This document shows, piece by piece, positions 51,551 to 59,320 of a DNA stretch of 64,000 bases. The notes beneath the pieces are model-generated. The model was given only the letters and a program-made list of their open reading frames with translations, made no database searches and was not told the DNA's origin. The DNA lies in NCBI RefSeq assembly GCF_006716745.1, contig NZ_VFPP01000001.1, forward strand, positions 310,001 through 374,000, written 5' to 3'. Numbering within the stretch: position 1 is the stretch's first letter; every line of letters begins with the position of its first letter. Position numbers and translations under genes: made by a program. The DNA comes from Saccharothrix saharensis (lineage in GTDB: Bacteria; Actinomycetota; Actinomycetes; Mycobacteriales; Pseudonocardiaceae).

Positions 51551-53409
51551 GTGGGGGTGGCGGTGTCGGGACCGCTGGAGGTCACGGCGGACGGCGCGGT
51601 GATCGAGGTCGGCGGCGCCAGGCTGCGCGCGCTGCTGGGCCGGTTGGCGGTGGCCGCGGGTCGGGTCGTGACCATCGAGGAACTGGCCGACGCGCTGTGG
51701 CCGGAGGACCGGCCGGCCGACGAGGTCGCCGCGGTGCGGTCGCCGGTGTCGTTCGCGGTCGGTCACGTCGCCGGGCTGGACGAGATCCGGCCGGCCGTCG
51801 TGGAGGACGGCGCCGCGGCAGACCTGGCGTGCGGCCGGGCCGAGCACCCGGTCGCCGAGCTCACCGACCTCGCCACACGCCACCCGCTGCGCGAACGGCT
51901 CCAGGCGCTGCTGCTGCGCGCCCTCGTCGCGTCGGGTCGCGCGGCCGAGGCGCTGGCCTGCTTCGAGGAGATCCGCCGCCGGTTCGCCGCCGAACTGCGC
52001 GCCGACCCGGTCGGCCTCGCGGACCTGCCCCGGGCCGGAGACCTGCGCGCACCGCTGACCAGCCTGGTCGGCCGGTCCGCCGACGTGGACCGAATCGTCG
52101 GGCAGCTCGCCGAGCACCGGCTCGTCACCCCGGGCGGCCCGGGCGGCGCGGGCACGACCCGGCTGGCCACCACGGTCGCGGCGCGCCTGCCCGGCGGCGC
52201 GTGGCTGGTCGAGCTCGCGTCGGTGACCGACCCGGACGACGTCGCGCCGGCCGTGCTCGGCGCGCTCGGTCGACCGCCTCCCTGGCGGTGGCCGACCCGA
52301 TGACCCGGCTGGTGGACGTGCTGCTCCCGCAGCGAGGCAGCCGCGAACCGCTCGGCGTGTACGGGGAGGTGGTCAGCCCGGCGCCACCGCTGGACGGTGA
52401 CGCGGCCGTGCGGCTGCTCGCCGAACGCGCGGTGGCCGTGCGGCCCGGGTTCGCCGTGACGCCGGAGAACGCCGAGGTGGTCGCCGAGGTCTGCCGCCGG
52501 CCATCGAGCCGGCCGCGGGCCGGCTGCGGTCGTTGTCCGTAGAGCAGTTGGCGGCCCGCCTGGACGACCCGTTCCGGCTGCTCACCGGCGGCAGCCGCAC
52601 CGCGCTGCCCCGGCACCGGGCGTTGCGCGCGGTGGTGGCCTGGAGCTGGGACCTGCTGTCGCCCCCCGGAACGGGACCTCGCCGAGCGGCTGGCCGTGTT
52701 CCCGGCGGGCTTCGACCTGCTCGCCGCCCTGGTCGACAAGTCGCTGGTGCAGGCCGTGGCCGGATCCCGGTACCGGATGGGGGAGACGATCCGCGAGTAC
52801 TGCCTGGACCGGCCGGCTGAGGGCGGCCGGGTCGCCGCCGCGCGCGCATCCGGGCGACGTGGCGCGGGCCCGCGCGGAGTGCCTGGCGCTGACCGAGCCG
52901 ACGCCGCGGCCGCGGGCGGCGCGCGGTGTCGCGTTCGCCCGACTCGTGCCGGGCGACCTGGCCCGGTACGGAGGCGACCCGGTCGAGGCGGAACGGCAGT
53001 ACGAGGCGGCTCGTGCGGCGCTCGAGCACCAGCCGCTGGTGGTGCCCAGTTCCACGCGCGGATCGTGACGTCGCACGCACACCTCGCCGTGGAGCGCGGT
53101 GACGCAGAAGGGGCCCAGGCGGCGATCGGCACGGCGTTCGAGCACGCCATGTCGGCCAAGGACATGCCGGTGCCGGCCCACGTCGCGGTCGCCGTGCGCG
53201 CCCGGTTCGGCAACCCGACCGACGCCGCCAAGGCGCTGGGCGCGGGTGAGCAGTTGCGCGGTGCGCCGGACCCGCGCAACCCCGGGGTGGTCCGCCTCGC
53301 CGACCGCCTGCGCGCCGACGTGGGCGACGCCGCGTACGACCCGGCCTGCGCCACCGACGTGGCGCTGGACCGCGCCGACGCCATTGCCCTGGTCCGGTCC
53401 TGCGCCTAG
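51551..53409 (+). pseudogene. Decayed SARP/AfsR-type (BTAD + NB-ARC) regulator
   Basis: Fragments of one large regulator appear in shifting frames. The SARP winged helix (ALLGRLAVAAGRVVTIEELADALWP) and BTAD helices (LRERLQALLLRALVASGRAAEALACFEEIRRR), then LVGRSADVDRIVGQLAEHRLVTPGGPGGAGTTRLA, are in frame with 51551. LVDVLLPQRGSREPL continues in a second frame from about 52300 to 52542. The helical part ([15 protein letters not shown]) is in a third frame at 52545-52690, [13 protein letters not shown] and [14 protein letters not shown] return to the second frame, and TPR-like remnants alternate to a stop at 53409. At least four frame changes plus internal losses mean it cannot make the full protein. 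The P-loop keeps only GGAGTT. Confidence 0.85.
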
Positions 53410-53444
53410 GACCGCCCGACCCCTGCGCGTGCCACCCTGTTGAC

Positions 53445-53487
53445 GCAACTTTTCGGTTGCCATAGTGTAGCAACCAATCAGTTGCTA
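53445..53487. promoter_or_regulatory. Two tandem ArsR-type operators
   Basis: Two inverted repeats of identical design precede the SRPBCC gene: GCAAC-N6-GTTGC at 53445-53460 and TAGCAAC-N6-GTTGCTA at 53468-53487. Centre-to-centre spacing is about 25 bp. They lie where the promoter should be and are the expected binding sites of the ArsR-family product encoded at 53925. Confidence 0.78.
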
Positions 53488-53503
53488 CTTGATGGAGGAC
53501 GGC

Positions 53504-53935
53504 ATGGGTTTCCCGGATCGGATCGAGCGGGTCGTGGAGATCGCCCAACCGCCGGACGCGGTGTGGGCGGCGATCACCACCGCCGAGGGCCTGGCCGCGT
53601 GGTTCGGCCACGAGGCCACGATCGACCTGCGGCCGGGTGGGACCGCGCGGATGAGCTGGAACGACGGGCCGACGGTCGAGATGCGGGTCGAGCGGGTGGA
53701 GGAGCCGACCGTGTTCGGCTTCACCTGGCCGGTGTTCGGGATGCCCGAGGACGACCCGCGGCGCACGTACGTCGAGTTCACCCTGGAACCGGTCGGCTCC
53801 GGCACCCGGCTGACCGTGGCCGAGACCGGGTTCGCCCAACTGCCCGAGGACACCCACCGCAAGGCCTACGACGCCCACAGCGAGGGCTGGACGAGCGAGC
53901 TGGGTGAGCTGGTCGACCACGTCCATGGCACCTGA
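53504..53935 (+). CDS. SRPBCC/AHSA1-family protein
   Basis: A 143-residue START-like protein. RVVEIAQPPDAVWAAITTAEGLAAWFGHEATIDLRPGGTARMSW is the canonical AHSA1 opening and VEFTLEPVGSGTRLTVAETGF the closing strands; the fold makes a hydrophobic ligand cavity. Pairs of an AHSA1 protein with an ArsR repressor are common in actinobacteria, where the protein is thought to bind or sequester a hydrophobic compound; its ligand is unknown. ATG 53504 is selected for GGAGG five bases upstream; ATG 53492 is possible. It overlaps the ArsR gene by 11 bp and is controlled from the tandem operators upstream. Confidence 0.88.
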   Translation: MGFPDRIERVVEIAQPPDAVWAAITTAEGLAAWFGHEATIDLRPGGTARMSWNDGPTVEMRVERVEEPTVFGFTWPVFGMPEDDPRRTYVEFTLEPVGSGTRLTVAETGFAQLPEDTHRKAYDAHSEGWTSELGELVDHVHGT

Positions 53936-54281
53936 CGCCGAGACCGTCGCCGAACAGGTCTTCACCGCCCTGGCCGACCCGAGCCGGCGCGCCATCCTGG
54001 CCGCGCTGGCGTCCGGGGGGCCGGCCACGGCCACGGACCTGGCCGATCGCCTGCCCATCACCCGGCAGGCGATCGCCAAGCACCTCGCCCTCCTGGCCGA
54101 CGTCGGCCTGGTGACGGCGGAACCGGGGGAGCGGCGCCGGGTGCGGTACCGGCTGCGGTCCGCGCCGATGCAGGTCGCGCAGCGGTTCCTGGCCGCGCTC
54201 GCCCGCGACTGGGACGGACCCCTCGGCGCGTTGAAAGACCACCTTGACCGCGGTGGCGCGGCCGGCACCGACGAAACGTGA
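53925..54281 (+). CDS. ArsR-family transcriptional repressor
   Basis: A 118-residue winged-helix repressor. AEQVFTALADPSRRAILAALASGGPATATDLADRL and ITRQAIAKHLALLADVGLVTAEPGERRRVRYRL form the helix-turn-helix and wing. There is no Cys metal-binding motif, so it belongs to the non-metal branch that pairs with AHSA1 proteins. ATG 53925 overlaps the AHSA1 gene by 11 bp, so both are made from one transcript. Self-regulation through the two GCAAC-N6-GTTGC sites at 53445-53487 is the simplest model. Confidence 0.9.
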   Translation: MAPDAETVAEQVFTALADPSRRAILAALASGGPATATDLADRLPITRQAIAKHLALLADVGLVTAEPGERRRVRYRLRSAPMQVAQRFLAALARDWDGPLGALKDHLDRGGAAGTDET

Positions 54282-54288
54282 GGACACC

Positions 54289-54381
54289 ATGACCGAGCAG
54301 GGGTTCACCACCGCGTTCACCGTGGACGAGTCGCCGCAGGAGGTCTTCGACGCCATCGTGGACGTCCGGGGCCGGCGGTAG
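54289..54381 (+). pseudogene. Truncated second SRPBCC gene
   Basis: Seven bases after the ArsR stop a new ATG opens TEQGFTTAFTVDESPQEVFD and AIVDVRGRR, then stops. This is the recognisable first 30 residues of another AHSA1-type protein (normally about 140 residues, continuing after VRGWW). The rest is missing: the next bases belong to the tail of an ABC-ATPase gene read from the other strand. The junction therefore marks a deletion or rearrangement. Confidence 0.78.
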
Positions 54382-54774
54382 GAGGTCGGCCTCCGCCAAC
54401 CGCGCCGGGTCGGCGGGCCGCACCAGCGCGGTCCGCCGGCCGACGATCCGCTTGAGCGACGCCGGCGTGCCGTGCGCGATCACCCGACCGCGGTCGATGA
54501 CCGGGATCTCGTCGGCCAACGCGTCCGCCTCCTCCGGGTACTGCGTGGTCAGCAGCACGGTCGCGCCTTCGGCCACGAGCGCGCGCACCACGTTCCAGAT
54601 GTCGTCCGGCCTGGCCGGGGCCAGCCTGGTGGTCGGCTCGTCCAGGTGGATCACGTCGAGCCCGCCGACGGCGACCCGCCCGGCGTCCGGCCGGAGCAGC
54701 GTGGCCAGGACGCGCACCGCGGTCGTGCTGCCGTACCGCTTGACCAGCCCTTCCGCCTCGAAGGCGTACTCCAC
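54376..54774 (-). pseudogene. Internally deleted drug-ABC ATPase (DrrA-like)
   Basis: Starting at GTG 54774 behind GGGGAAGG, the frame reads EYAFEAEGLVKRYGSTTAV, then jumps directly to RVLATLLRPDAGRVAVGGLDV, so the Walker A loop is missing. It jumps again from GGLDVI to HLDEPTTRLAPARPDDIW, so the Q-loop and LSGGQ signature are also gone, and ends in TQYPEEADALADEIPVIDRGRVIAHG and LKRIVGRRTALVRPADPARL. DrrA/CcmA-type exporters are normally about 310 residues; only about 130 remain. Without Walker A it cannot bind ATP. The deletions keep the frame, but the product is certainly non-functional as a transporter ATPase. Confidence 0.82.
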
Positions 54775-55146
54775 GTCCTTCCCCTTCCACGCTGTTCGGG
54801 GTGAACAGTCCGGGATGGACATGTCAACGGGCGTGCAGACACGTGTCAGCGCGCATGTCATCGCGTGTGTCAAGACCCGTCCCGATGACATGTCGGGCGT
54901 TCACGGACGTTCGCACGCGTTCCGGGCCGTTCCGGGTCGATCCGCATGCACCGACCGGACCGCCCAGCGTTCCGCTTCCCGAAGCGGAACGCGCGCGTTC
55001 GGTTCTACGCAAGGCTTCCCTGAGTCATCCTGGGCCCCCGGAGAACCCCGGTCAGCGGTACCCCGTTCCGGGGACGGACCTTGTCCGACGCGTCCACCCG
55101 CTGTTGACCTTTCCGGGTTCGACCTTCACCGCAGGAGGAATTCTCG
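54775..55146. promoter_or_regulatory. Palindrome-rich control region upstream of the reductase operon
   Basis: 372 bp without a gene but dense with symmetric sites. GACATGTC occurs at 54818-54825 and 54887-54894, GACACGTGTC at 54838-54847, and related CATGTCA/GTGTGTCA half-sites near 54854 and 54865. Further on, a perfect 12-bp inverted repeat GCGTTCCGCTTC-CC-GAAGCGGAACGC lies at 54967-54992, within a run of CGTTC repeats (54898-55005). These look like multiple operators for one or two dimeric regulators that govern the LuxE/LuxC-type operon beginning at 55147. Confidence 0.65.
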
Positions 55147-56217
55147 ATGACCGTTGCCCACGACGATCCCCACGTCGCGCGGCTGTTCGACCACATGGCA
55201 CGGCTCGTCTGCGACGGTGTCGGCGACCCCCTCGACCTCCACGAGCAGTTGGTCGAGCTCGCCGTGGCGAACTCGCCGGACGTCGCCCGCTACTGGAAGC
55301 AGGTCGGGGTCGGCGTCGGCATCCCCGACACCGCCTACAAAGACGGGGGTCCGCACCTGTTTCCGGACGCGCCGGTGGCGCGAGTGTTCCGCACCAGCGG
55401 AACGACGGGGAGCGTCCGGGGCACGGTCCGCTACTCCGAGCGCGGGCTGGAGCTGAAGCGCCTGGCCATCGAGGCCAACGCCAAGCGGCACCTGCGGCCC
55501 GACGACGGCGTGCGGCCGGTGGTGCTGCCGTTCGCGCCGACGGAGGAGGCCGCGCCGGAGATGGCGATCGCGTTCGACATGGCCCGGGTCGCCGAGTCGT
55601 GCGGCGACCCGGGGCTCAGCACGGCCGTCGTCGGGGCCGACGGGGTGGACTTCGACCTGCTCGGGCGGCGCCTGGACGCCGCCGTGGCCGATGGGCTGCC
55701 GGTGGTGCTGGTCGGCGCGACCTTCGCGTTCGTCAACATCTGCGACGCGCTGGAGGAGCGGGGGAAGAGCTGGGAGCTGCCGCCCGGTTCGCGGATGTAC
55801 GACGGCGGCGGGTTCAAGGGCCGCTCGCGGATCATGCGCGTGGACGACCTGCGCGCCGCCGTGCGCCGGGTCTTCGGCATCGAGCACCACGGCAACATCT
55901 TCGGCATGACCGAGCTGGCCAACATGCTCTACGACGCCTCGGACACCCCGGTCGGGCCGCTCGGCGAACGCCCCAAGGGCAGCCACCCGGCAGGTGGGCC
56001 GAAGGTCCGCGACCCGCGCACCCGCGAGCACCTCGCCGAGGGCCGAGGCCTGCTGGAGGTCACCGACCTGTCCCTGCTGGACCGGCCGCACGTGCTGCTC
56101 ACCGGTGACCTCGGCATCGCCGGGCCGGAAGGCGTGACGATCGCGGGCCGGATCGCGGGCAGCTCGAGCCGCGGCTGCTCGCTGACCCTGGACGAGATGA
56201 CGGGAGGCGCGGCGTGA
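55147..56217 (+). CDS. LuxE/GriD-type acyl-protein synthetase
   Basis: A 356-residue ANL-superfamily protein of the LuxE type, which adenylates a carboxylic acid and hands it to the reductase partner. F81-R-T-S-G-T-T-G88 is the nucleotide loop; FGMTELANMLYD and LTGDLGIAGPEG are the later adenylation motifs. The protein lacks the C-terminal catalytic-lysine domain of ordinary ligases, as LuxE does. LuxE/LuxC act on fatty acids; GriD/GriC of Streptomyces griseus reduce an aryl acid (3-amino-4-hydroxybenzoate), a closer precedent in actinomycetes. ATG 55147 has AGGAGGA upstream. It overlaps the reductase gene by four bases. Confidence 0.87.
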   Translation: MTVAHDDPHVARLFDHMARLVCDGVGDPLDLHEQLVELAVANSPDVARYWKQVGVGVGIPDTAYKDGGPHLFPDAPVARVFRTSGTTGSVRGTVRYSERGLELKRLAIEANAKRHLRPDDGVRPVVLPFAPTEEAAPEMAIAFDMARVAESCGDPGLSTAVVGADGVDFDLLGRRLDAAVADGLPVVLVGATFAFVNICDALEERGKSWELPPGSRMYDGGGFKGRSRIMRVDDLRAAVRRVFGIEHHGNIFGMTELANMLYDASDTPVGPLGERPKGSHPAGGPKVRDPRTREHLAEGRGLLEVTDLSLLDRPHVLLTGDLGIAGPEGVTIAGRIAGSSSRGCSLTLDEMTGGAA

Positions 56218-57590
56218 CGGTGTCCTGGATGCCCGACTGGCAGACGGCCGACGGCGTGCCGTTCACCCTCGCCTCCGGTGTGCACGAGTGGCGCGGGGTG
56301 CGGCCGACGGACTGGGCCGCGGTCGGCGACGGCCTGCGCGCCGCGCACGAGGAGCTGCGCCGGCTGCCGGTGCGGCGGATCGTGGAGGCGATCGACGCGG
56401 TCGTGGACCTGTGGGCCAAGCGGGACTTCACCGCCCGTCGGGCCGCGGTGCGCGACGCGGCGCTGGTCACCGGCATGTCGGAGGAGACGATCGACCGCGC
56501 GCTGGACGCCGAGCTGGGCAACCTGCGCGCCGAGTCGCTGCTGGCCGCGTTGACCCGCGAGCTGGGTGACCCGGAGGTGCTCGACGGGTTCCGCGGCGGC
56601 ACCACGGCGGTCGGGCCGCGCACCGTGCTGGCGGTGTTCTCCGGCAACGTCCCCGGCCTCCCGGCCCGGTCGCTGGTGCGCGCGCTGCTGGTGAAGGCGT
56701 CCGTGATCGCCAAGATCCCGGCCAAGGAGCCGCACTTCACCGCCGCGTTCCTGCGCACCCTGCACGACGTGGAGCCGCGGCTGGCCGACGCCGTCGTGGC
56801 CACCTACTGGGACCGCGACGACGACGAGGTGCTGGACGCCGCGCTGGGCCAGGCCGACGCCGTGATCGCGTACGGCGGCGACGAGGCGTGCGCGGCGATC
56901 CGGGCCAGGGTGCGGTCGCACCAGCTGTACGAGGAGCACGGGCACAAGCTGTCGTTCGGCATCGTCAGCGCCGAGTACGCGGCCCTGCACGGCCCCGCCG
57001 AGGTGGCCCGGCAGATCGCCGCGGACTGCAGCGAGTTCGACCAGCACGCCTGCCTGTCGCCGCAGGTCTACCTGGTGCAGGAGGAGCACGCCCGCGCGAT
57101 CGCCGAGCACCTGGCCACCGCGATGCGGCGCGAGGCGCGGGACAGCCCGCCCGGGGCGATCGACGCGCAGGACGCCACCGTGCTCCAACACCGCCGGCTC
57201 GTGGCCGAGTGGCGTGCGGCTACGTCGGACGCCAGTGAGGTCTGGGCGCCCGACGGTCTGGAGTGGACGGTCGTGCTGGACGACGCGCTCATGCCGCTCA
57301 GCGGCGCGGGCAACCGGGTCGCCCGGATCGTGGCCGTGCCGGACGTGGACGCCGCGGTCGACGCGATGCGGCCGTTCGCGAAGCACCTGCAGAACGTCGG
57401 CCTCGGCGCGGTCGGCGAGCAGTTCCGGCGCACCGCGCGGGAACTGGCCGTGCTCGGCGCGAGCCGGGTGTCCGCGCCCGGCTCGATGACCAAGCCGTCC
57501 ATGGTGTGGCGGCACGACGGGCAGCCGCGCATCGCCGGCCTGGTGCGCTGGTGCGACGTCGAGCTCCACCCGGAGCTCGACAGACCTTAG
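56214..57590 (+). CDS. LuxC/GriC-type acyl reductase
   Basis: A 458-residue NADPH-dependent acyl reductase of the aldehyde-dehydrogenase superfamily. C280 in SEFDQHACLSPQ is the acyl-thioester cysteine; FSGNVPGLPARSLVRALLVKASVIAKIPAKEP shows the nucleotide-binding region and AVIAYGGDEACAAI the following Rossmann element. It should take the acyl group activated by the LuxE-type partner and release the aldehyde. Start GTG 56214 overlaps the partner stop by four bases, so the two are made in equal amounts. A perfect 30-bp palindrome follows 22 bp after the stop. Confidence 0.88.
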   Translation: MTVSWMPDWQTADGVPFTLASGVHEWRGVRPTDWAAVGDGLRAAHEELRRLPVRRIVEAIDAVVDLWAKRDFTARRAAVRDAALVTGMSEETIDRALDAELGNLRAESLLAALTRELGDPEVLDGFRGGTTAVGPRTVLAVFSGNVPGLPARSLVRALLVKASVIAKIPAKEPHFTAAFLRTLHDVEPRLADAVVATYWDRDDDEVLDAALGQADAVIAYGGDEACAAIRARVRSHQLYEEHGHKLSFGIVSAEYAALHGPAEVARQIAADCSEFDQHACLSPQVYLVQEEHARAIAEHLATAMRREARDSPPGAIDAQDATVLQHRRLVAEWRAATSDASEVWAPDGLEWTVVLDDALMPLSGAGNRVARIVAVPDVDAAVDAMRPFAKHLQNVGLGAVGEQFRRTARELAVLGASRVSAPGSMTKPSMVWRHDGQPRIAGLVRWCDVELHPELDRP

Positions 57591-57612
57591 CCCCGCCCGG
57601 GGTGACGAGTCC

Positions 57613-57642
57613 GCCGTGCCCCGCCCGCGGGCGGGGCACGGC
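57613..57642. terminator. Perfect 30-bp palindrome/hairpin
   Basis: GCCGTGCCCCGCCCG (57613-57627) is followed immediately by its exact reverse complement (57628-57642), giving a 15-bp perfectly paired hairpin or a symmetric protein site. It lies between the reductase stop and the methyltransferase ribosome site, so it is likely a terminator or attenuating stem; there is no T-run. Confidence 0.65.
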
Positions 57643-57664
57643 CATCCTCTGGGGAGGATCAGCA

Positions 57665-59248
57665 ATGACCGTGACGGTGAGCGGCGCGCCCGGCGCGCTC
57701 GGCGAGAGAGACCTCCGCCGGTTGGCGGAGACCGTGGCCTTCGTGCGGGACCGGGGTACCGGGGACGCGCTGGCCGCGGTGGTGGGCGGTGAGCCACCCG
57801 CGTGCCTGGTGCGCCACCTGGAGTTCGGGCACGCGGCGGTGTTCGTGGCGGCGGCACCGCCGTCCGGTCTGATCGGGGTGCTGGCCGGGCTGGGGGTGGA
57901 CGCGCGGGAACCGGGTCCGGGCCGGGTGGTGCGCGGCCGTGCCGGGCAGGAGCTCGACGTGCGGGTCGTGCGTGGCGCGGTCGGGTCACGCGAGGTGCGG
58001 CTGCTCGTGCCGCAGGAGGGGATGTCCGAGGCCGAACGGGAGGCCGAGTCGCACGTCGCGTTCCGCCTCGGGGACGACGACGCTGTGGTATTGCGCGGGG
58101 TGTGCGCGACTTTGCGGGAGTCGGGCCTCACGCCCGACGGCGGCGGCTACGACGGGCAGGACACCACGCTGTACTTCCGGGGCACGACCCGCCTCGCGGT
58201 GCAGGCGCCCGGCCACCACGCCGACGCGCTGGAGCACCACGTCGGACGGCCCGACCAGCCGCGGCGCTCGATGCTCGACCTGATGACCGGCGCGTGGCGC
58301 ACCCGGGCCGTGGCGGCGGCGGCCGAGCTGGGGATCGCCGACCTGCTCGCCGACGGCCCCCTCGACACCGCCGACCTGGCCGCCCGCACCGGCTCGCACC
58401 CGGACAAGCTGCGCCGGGTGCTCGCCTACCTGGCCGGGCTGGGCGTGCTGGCCCGTGACGGCGAGCGGTGGTCGTTGACTGAGGTCGGCGCGCTGCTGCG
58501 GGGTGACGTGGCGGGGTCGCAGCGGGACCTCGCGCGGATCTACGGCGGCCTGTTCTACCGGTCGTTCAGCGGCTTGGAGCACGCCGTGCGCACCGGGGAG
58601 AGCGGGTTCCGCCACGTCTACGGCGCGCAACCGTTCGAGCACTTCGCCGCGAACCCGGCCGACGCGCGGCTGTTCGAGGGCGCGATGGCGGCGGGCACGG
58701 CGTTCCTCGGGCTGGTGCCCGGGCTGCTGGACCTGCCCGACACCGGCACGGTGGTCGACGTCGGCGGCGGCGACGGGCGGCTGCTCGACCTCGTGCTGGC
58801 CGCCGGGCCCGGCCTGCGGGGCGTGCTGTTCGACCGGCCGCACGTGATCGGCGCGGCGGCCGAGGTGCTGGCGCGGCACGGTGCGCGGGCGTCGGTGGTG
58901 GCGGGCGACTTCTTCCGCGACCCGGTGCCCGCGGGCGCGGACCTCTACCTGCTGTCGCGGATCATGCACGACTGGGACGACGAGCGCTGCTCGACGATCC
59001 TGCGCAACGTGCGTGCGGCGATGGCCGAGGGCGCGACGCTGGCCGTGGTGGAACGCCCGATCCAGGACGACCCGCGCACGTTGCTGCCGCTGGCGTTCAA
59101 CGTCCACATGATGGTCAACACCGTCCAGGGCGGCGAGCGGACGACCGAGGAGCACCGGAACCTCCTGGCGGCCAACGGGTTCGAGCTGGCGGACATCCGC
59201 GAGCTGCCGCTGGACATGGCGGTGCTGGTGGCGCGCGCGACGGTGTGA
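57665..59248 (+). CDS. O-methyltransferase with large N-terminal extension
   Basis: A 527-residue protein. Residues about 202-525 form a complete two-domain hydroxyindole-O-methyltransferase-like enzyme: dimerisation helices MLDLMTGAWRTRAVAAAAELGIADLLADG, the SAM loop V364-V-D-V-G-G-G-D-G-R, and catalytic-region SRIMHDWDDERCSTILRNVR and NVHMMVNTVQGGERT. Residues 12-195 (LRRLAETVAFVRDRGTGDALAAVVGGE ... DTTLYFRGTTRLAVQ) are an additional alpha/beta domain I do not recognise. The enzyme probably methylates a phenol or similar group on the product of the preceding reductase pair. ATG 57665 has GGGGAGGA upstream. Confidence 0.85.
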   Translation: MTVTVSGAPGALGERDLRRLAETVAFVRDRGTGDALAAVVGGEPPACLVRHLEFGHAAVFVAAAPPSGLIGVLAGLGVDAREPGPGRVVRGRAGQELDVRVVRGAVGSREVRLLVPQEGMSEAEREAESHVAFRLGDDDAVVLRGVCATLRESGLTPDGGGYDGQDTTLYFRGTTRLAVQAPGHHADALEHHVGRPDQPRRSMLDLMTGAWRTRAVAAAAELGIADLLADGPLDTADLAARTGSHPDKLRRVLAYLAGLGVLARDGERWSLTEVGALLRGDVAGSQRDLARIYGGLFYRSFSGLEHAVRTGESGFRHVYGAQPFEHFAANPADARLFEGAMAAGTAFLGLVPGLLDLPDTGTVVDVGGGDGRLLDLVLAAGPGLRGVLFDRPHVIGAAAEVLARHGARASVVAGDFFRDPVPAGADLYLLSRIMHDWDDERCSTILRNVRAAMAEGATLAVVERPIQDDPRTLLPLAFNVHMMVNTVQGGERTTEEHRNLLAANGFELADIRELPLDMAVLVARATV

Positions 59249-59285
59249 GCGCGCTCTCACCGGTCCGGATGGTGGAAATCGGCTT

Positions 59286-59311
59286 CCTCGTCGCTCGTTC
59301 GGGCGACGAGG
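59286..59311 (+). promoter_or_regulatory. 5' hairpin covering the MFS ribosome-binding region
   Basis: CCTCGTCGC (59286-59294) pairs perfectly with GCGACGAGG (59303-59311) around an eight-base loop. The 3' arm contains the only purine-rich GAGG ahead of GTG 59321, ten bases upstream, so folding would hide the ribosome site. This could be a translational switch, or the stem may be a terminator for the methyltransferase gene. Confidence 0.5.
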
Positions 59312-59320
59312 ATCGCCCAC

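Noticed and set aside
51167..55146. Insertion sequence or transposon as cause of the decay island
   Set aside because: No transposase motif or terminal inverted repeat pair was found. The pattern is of small frameshifts and deletions.
57613..57642. Phage or plasmid attachment site
   Set aside because: No integrase, tRNA gene or duplicated copy was seen, so a hairpin or operator is more economical.
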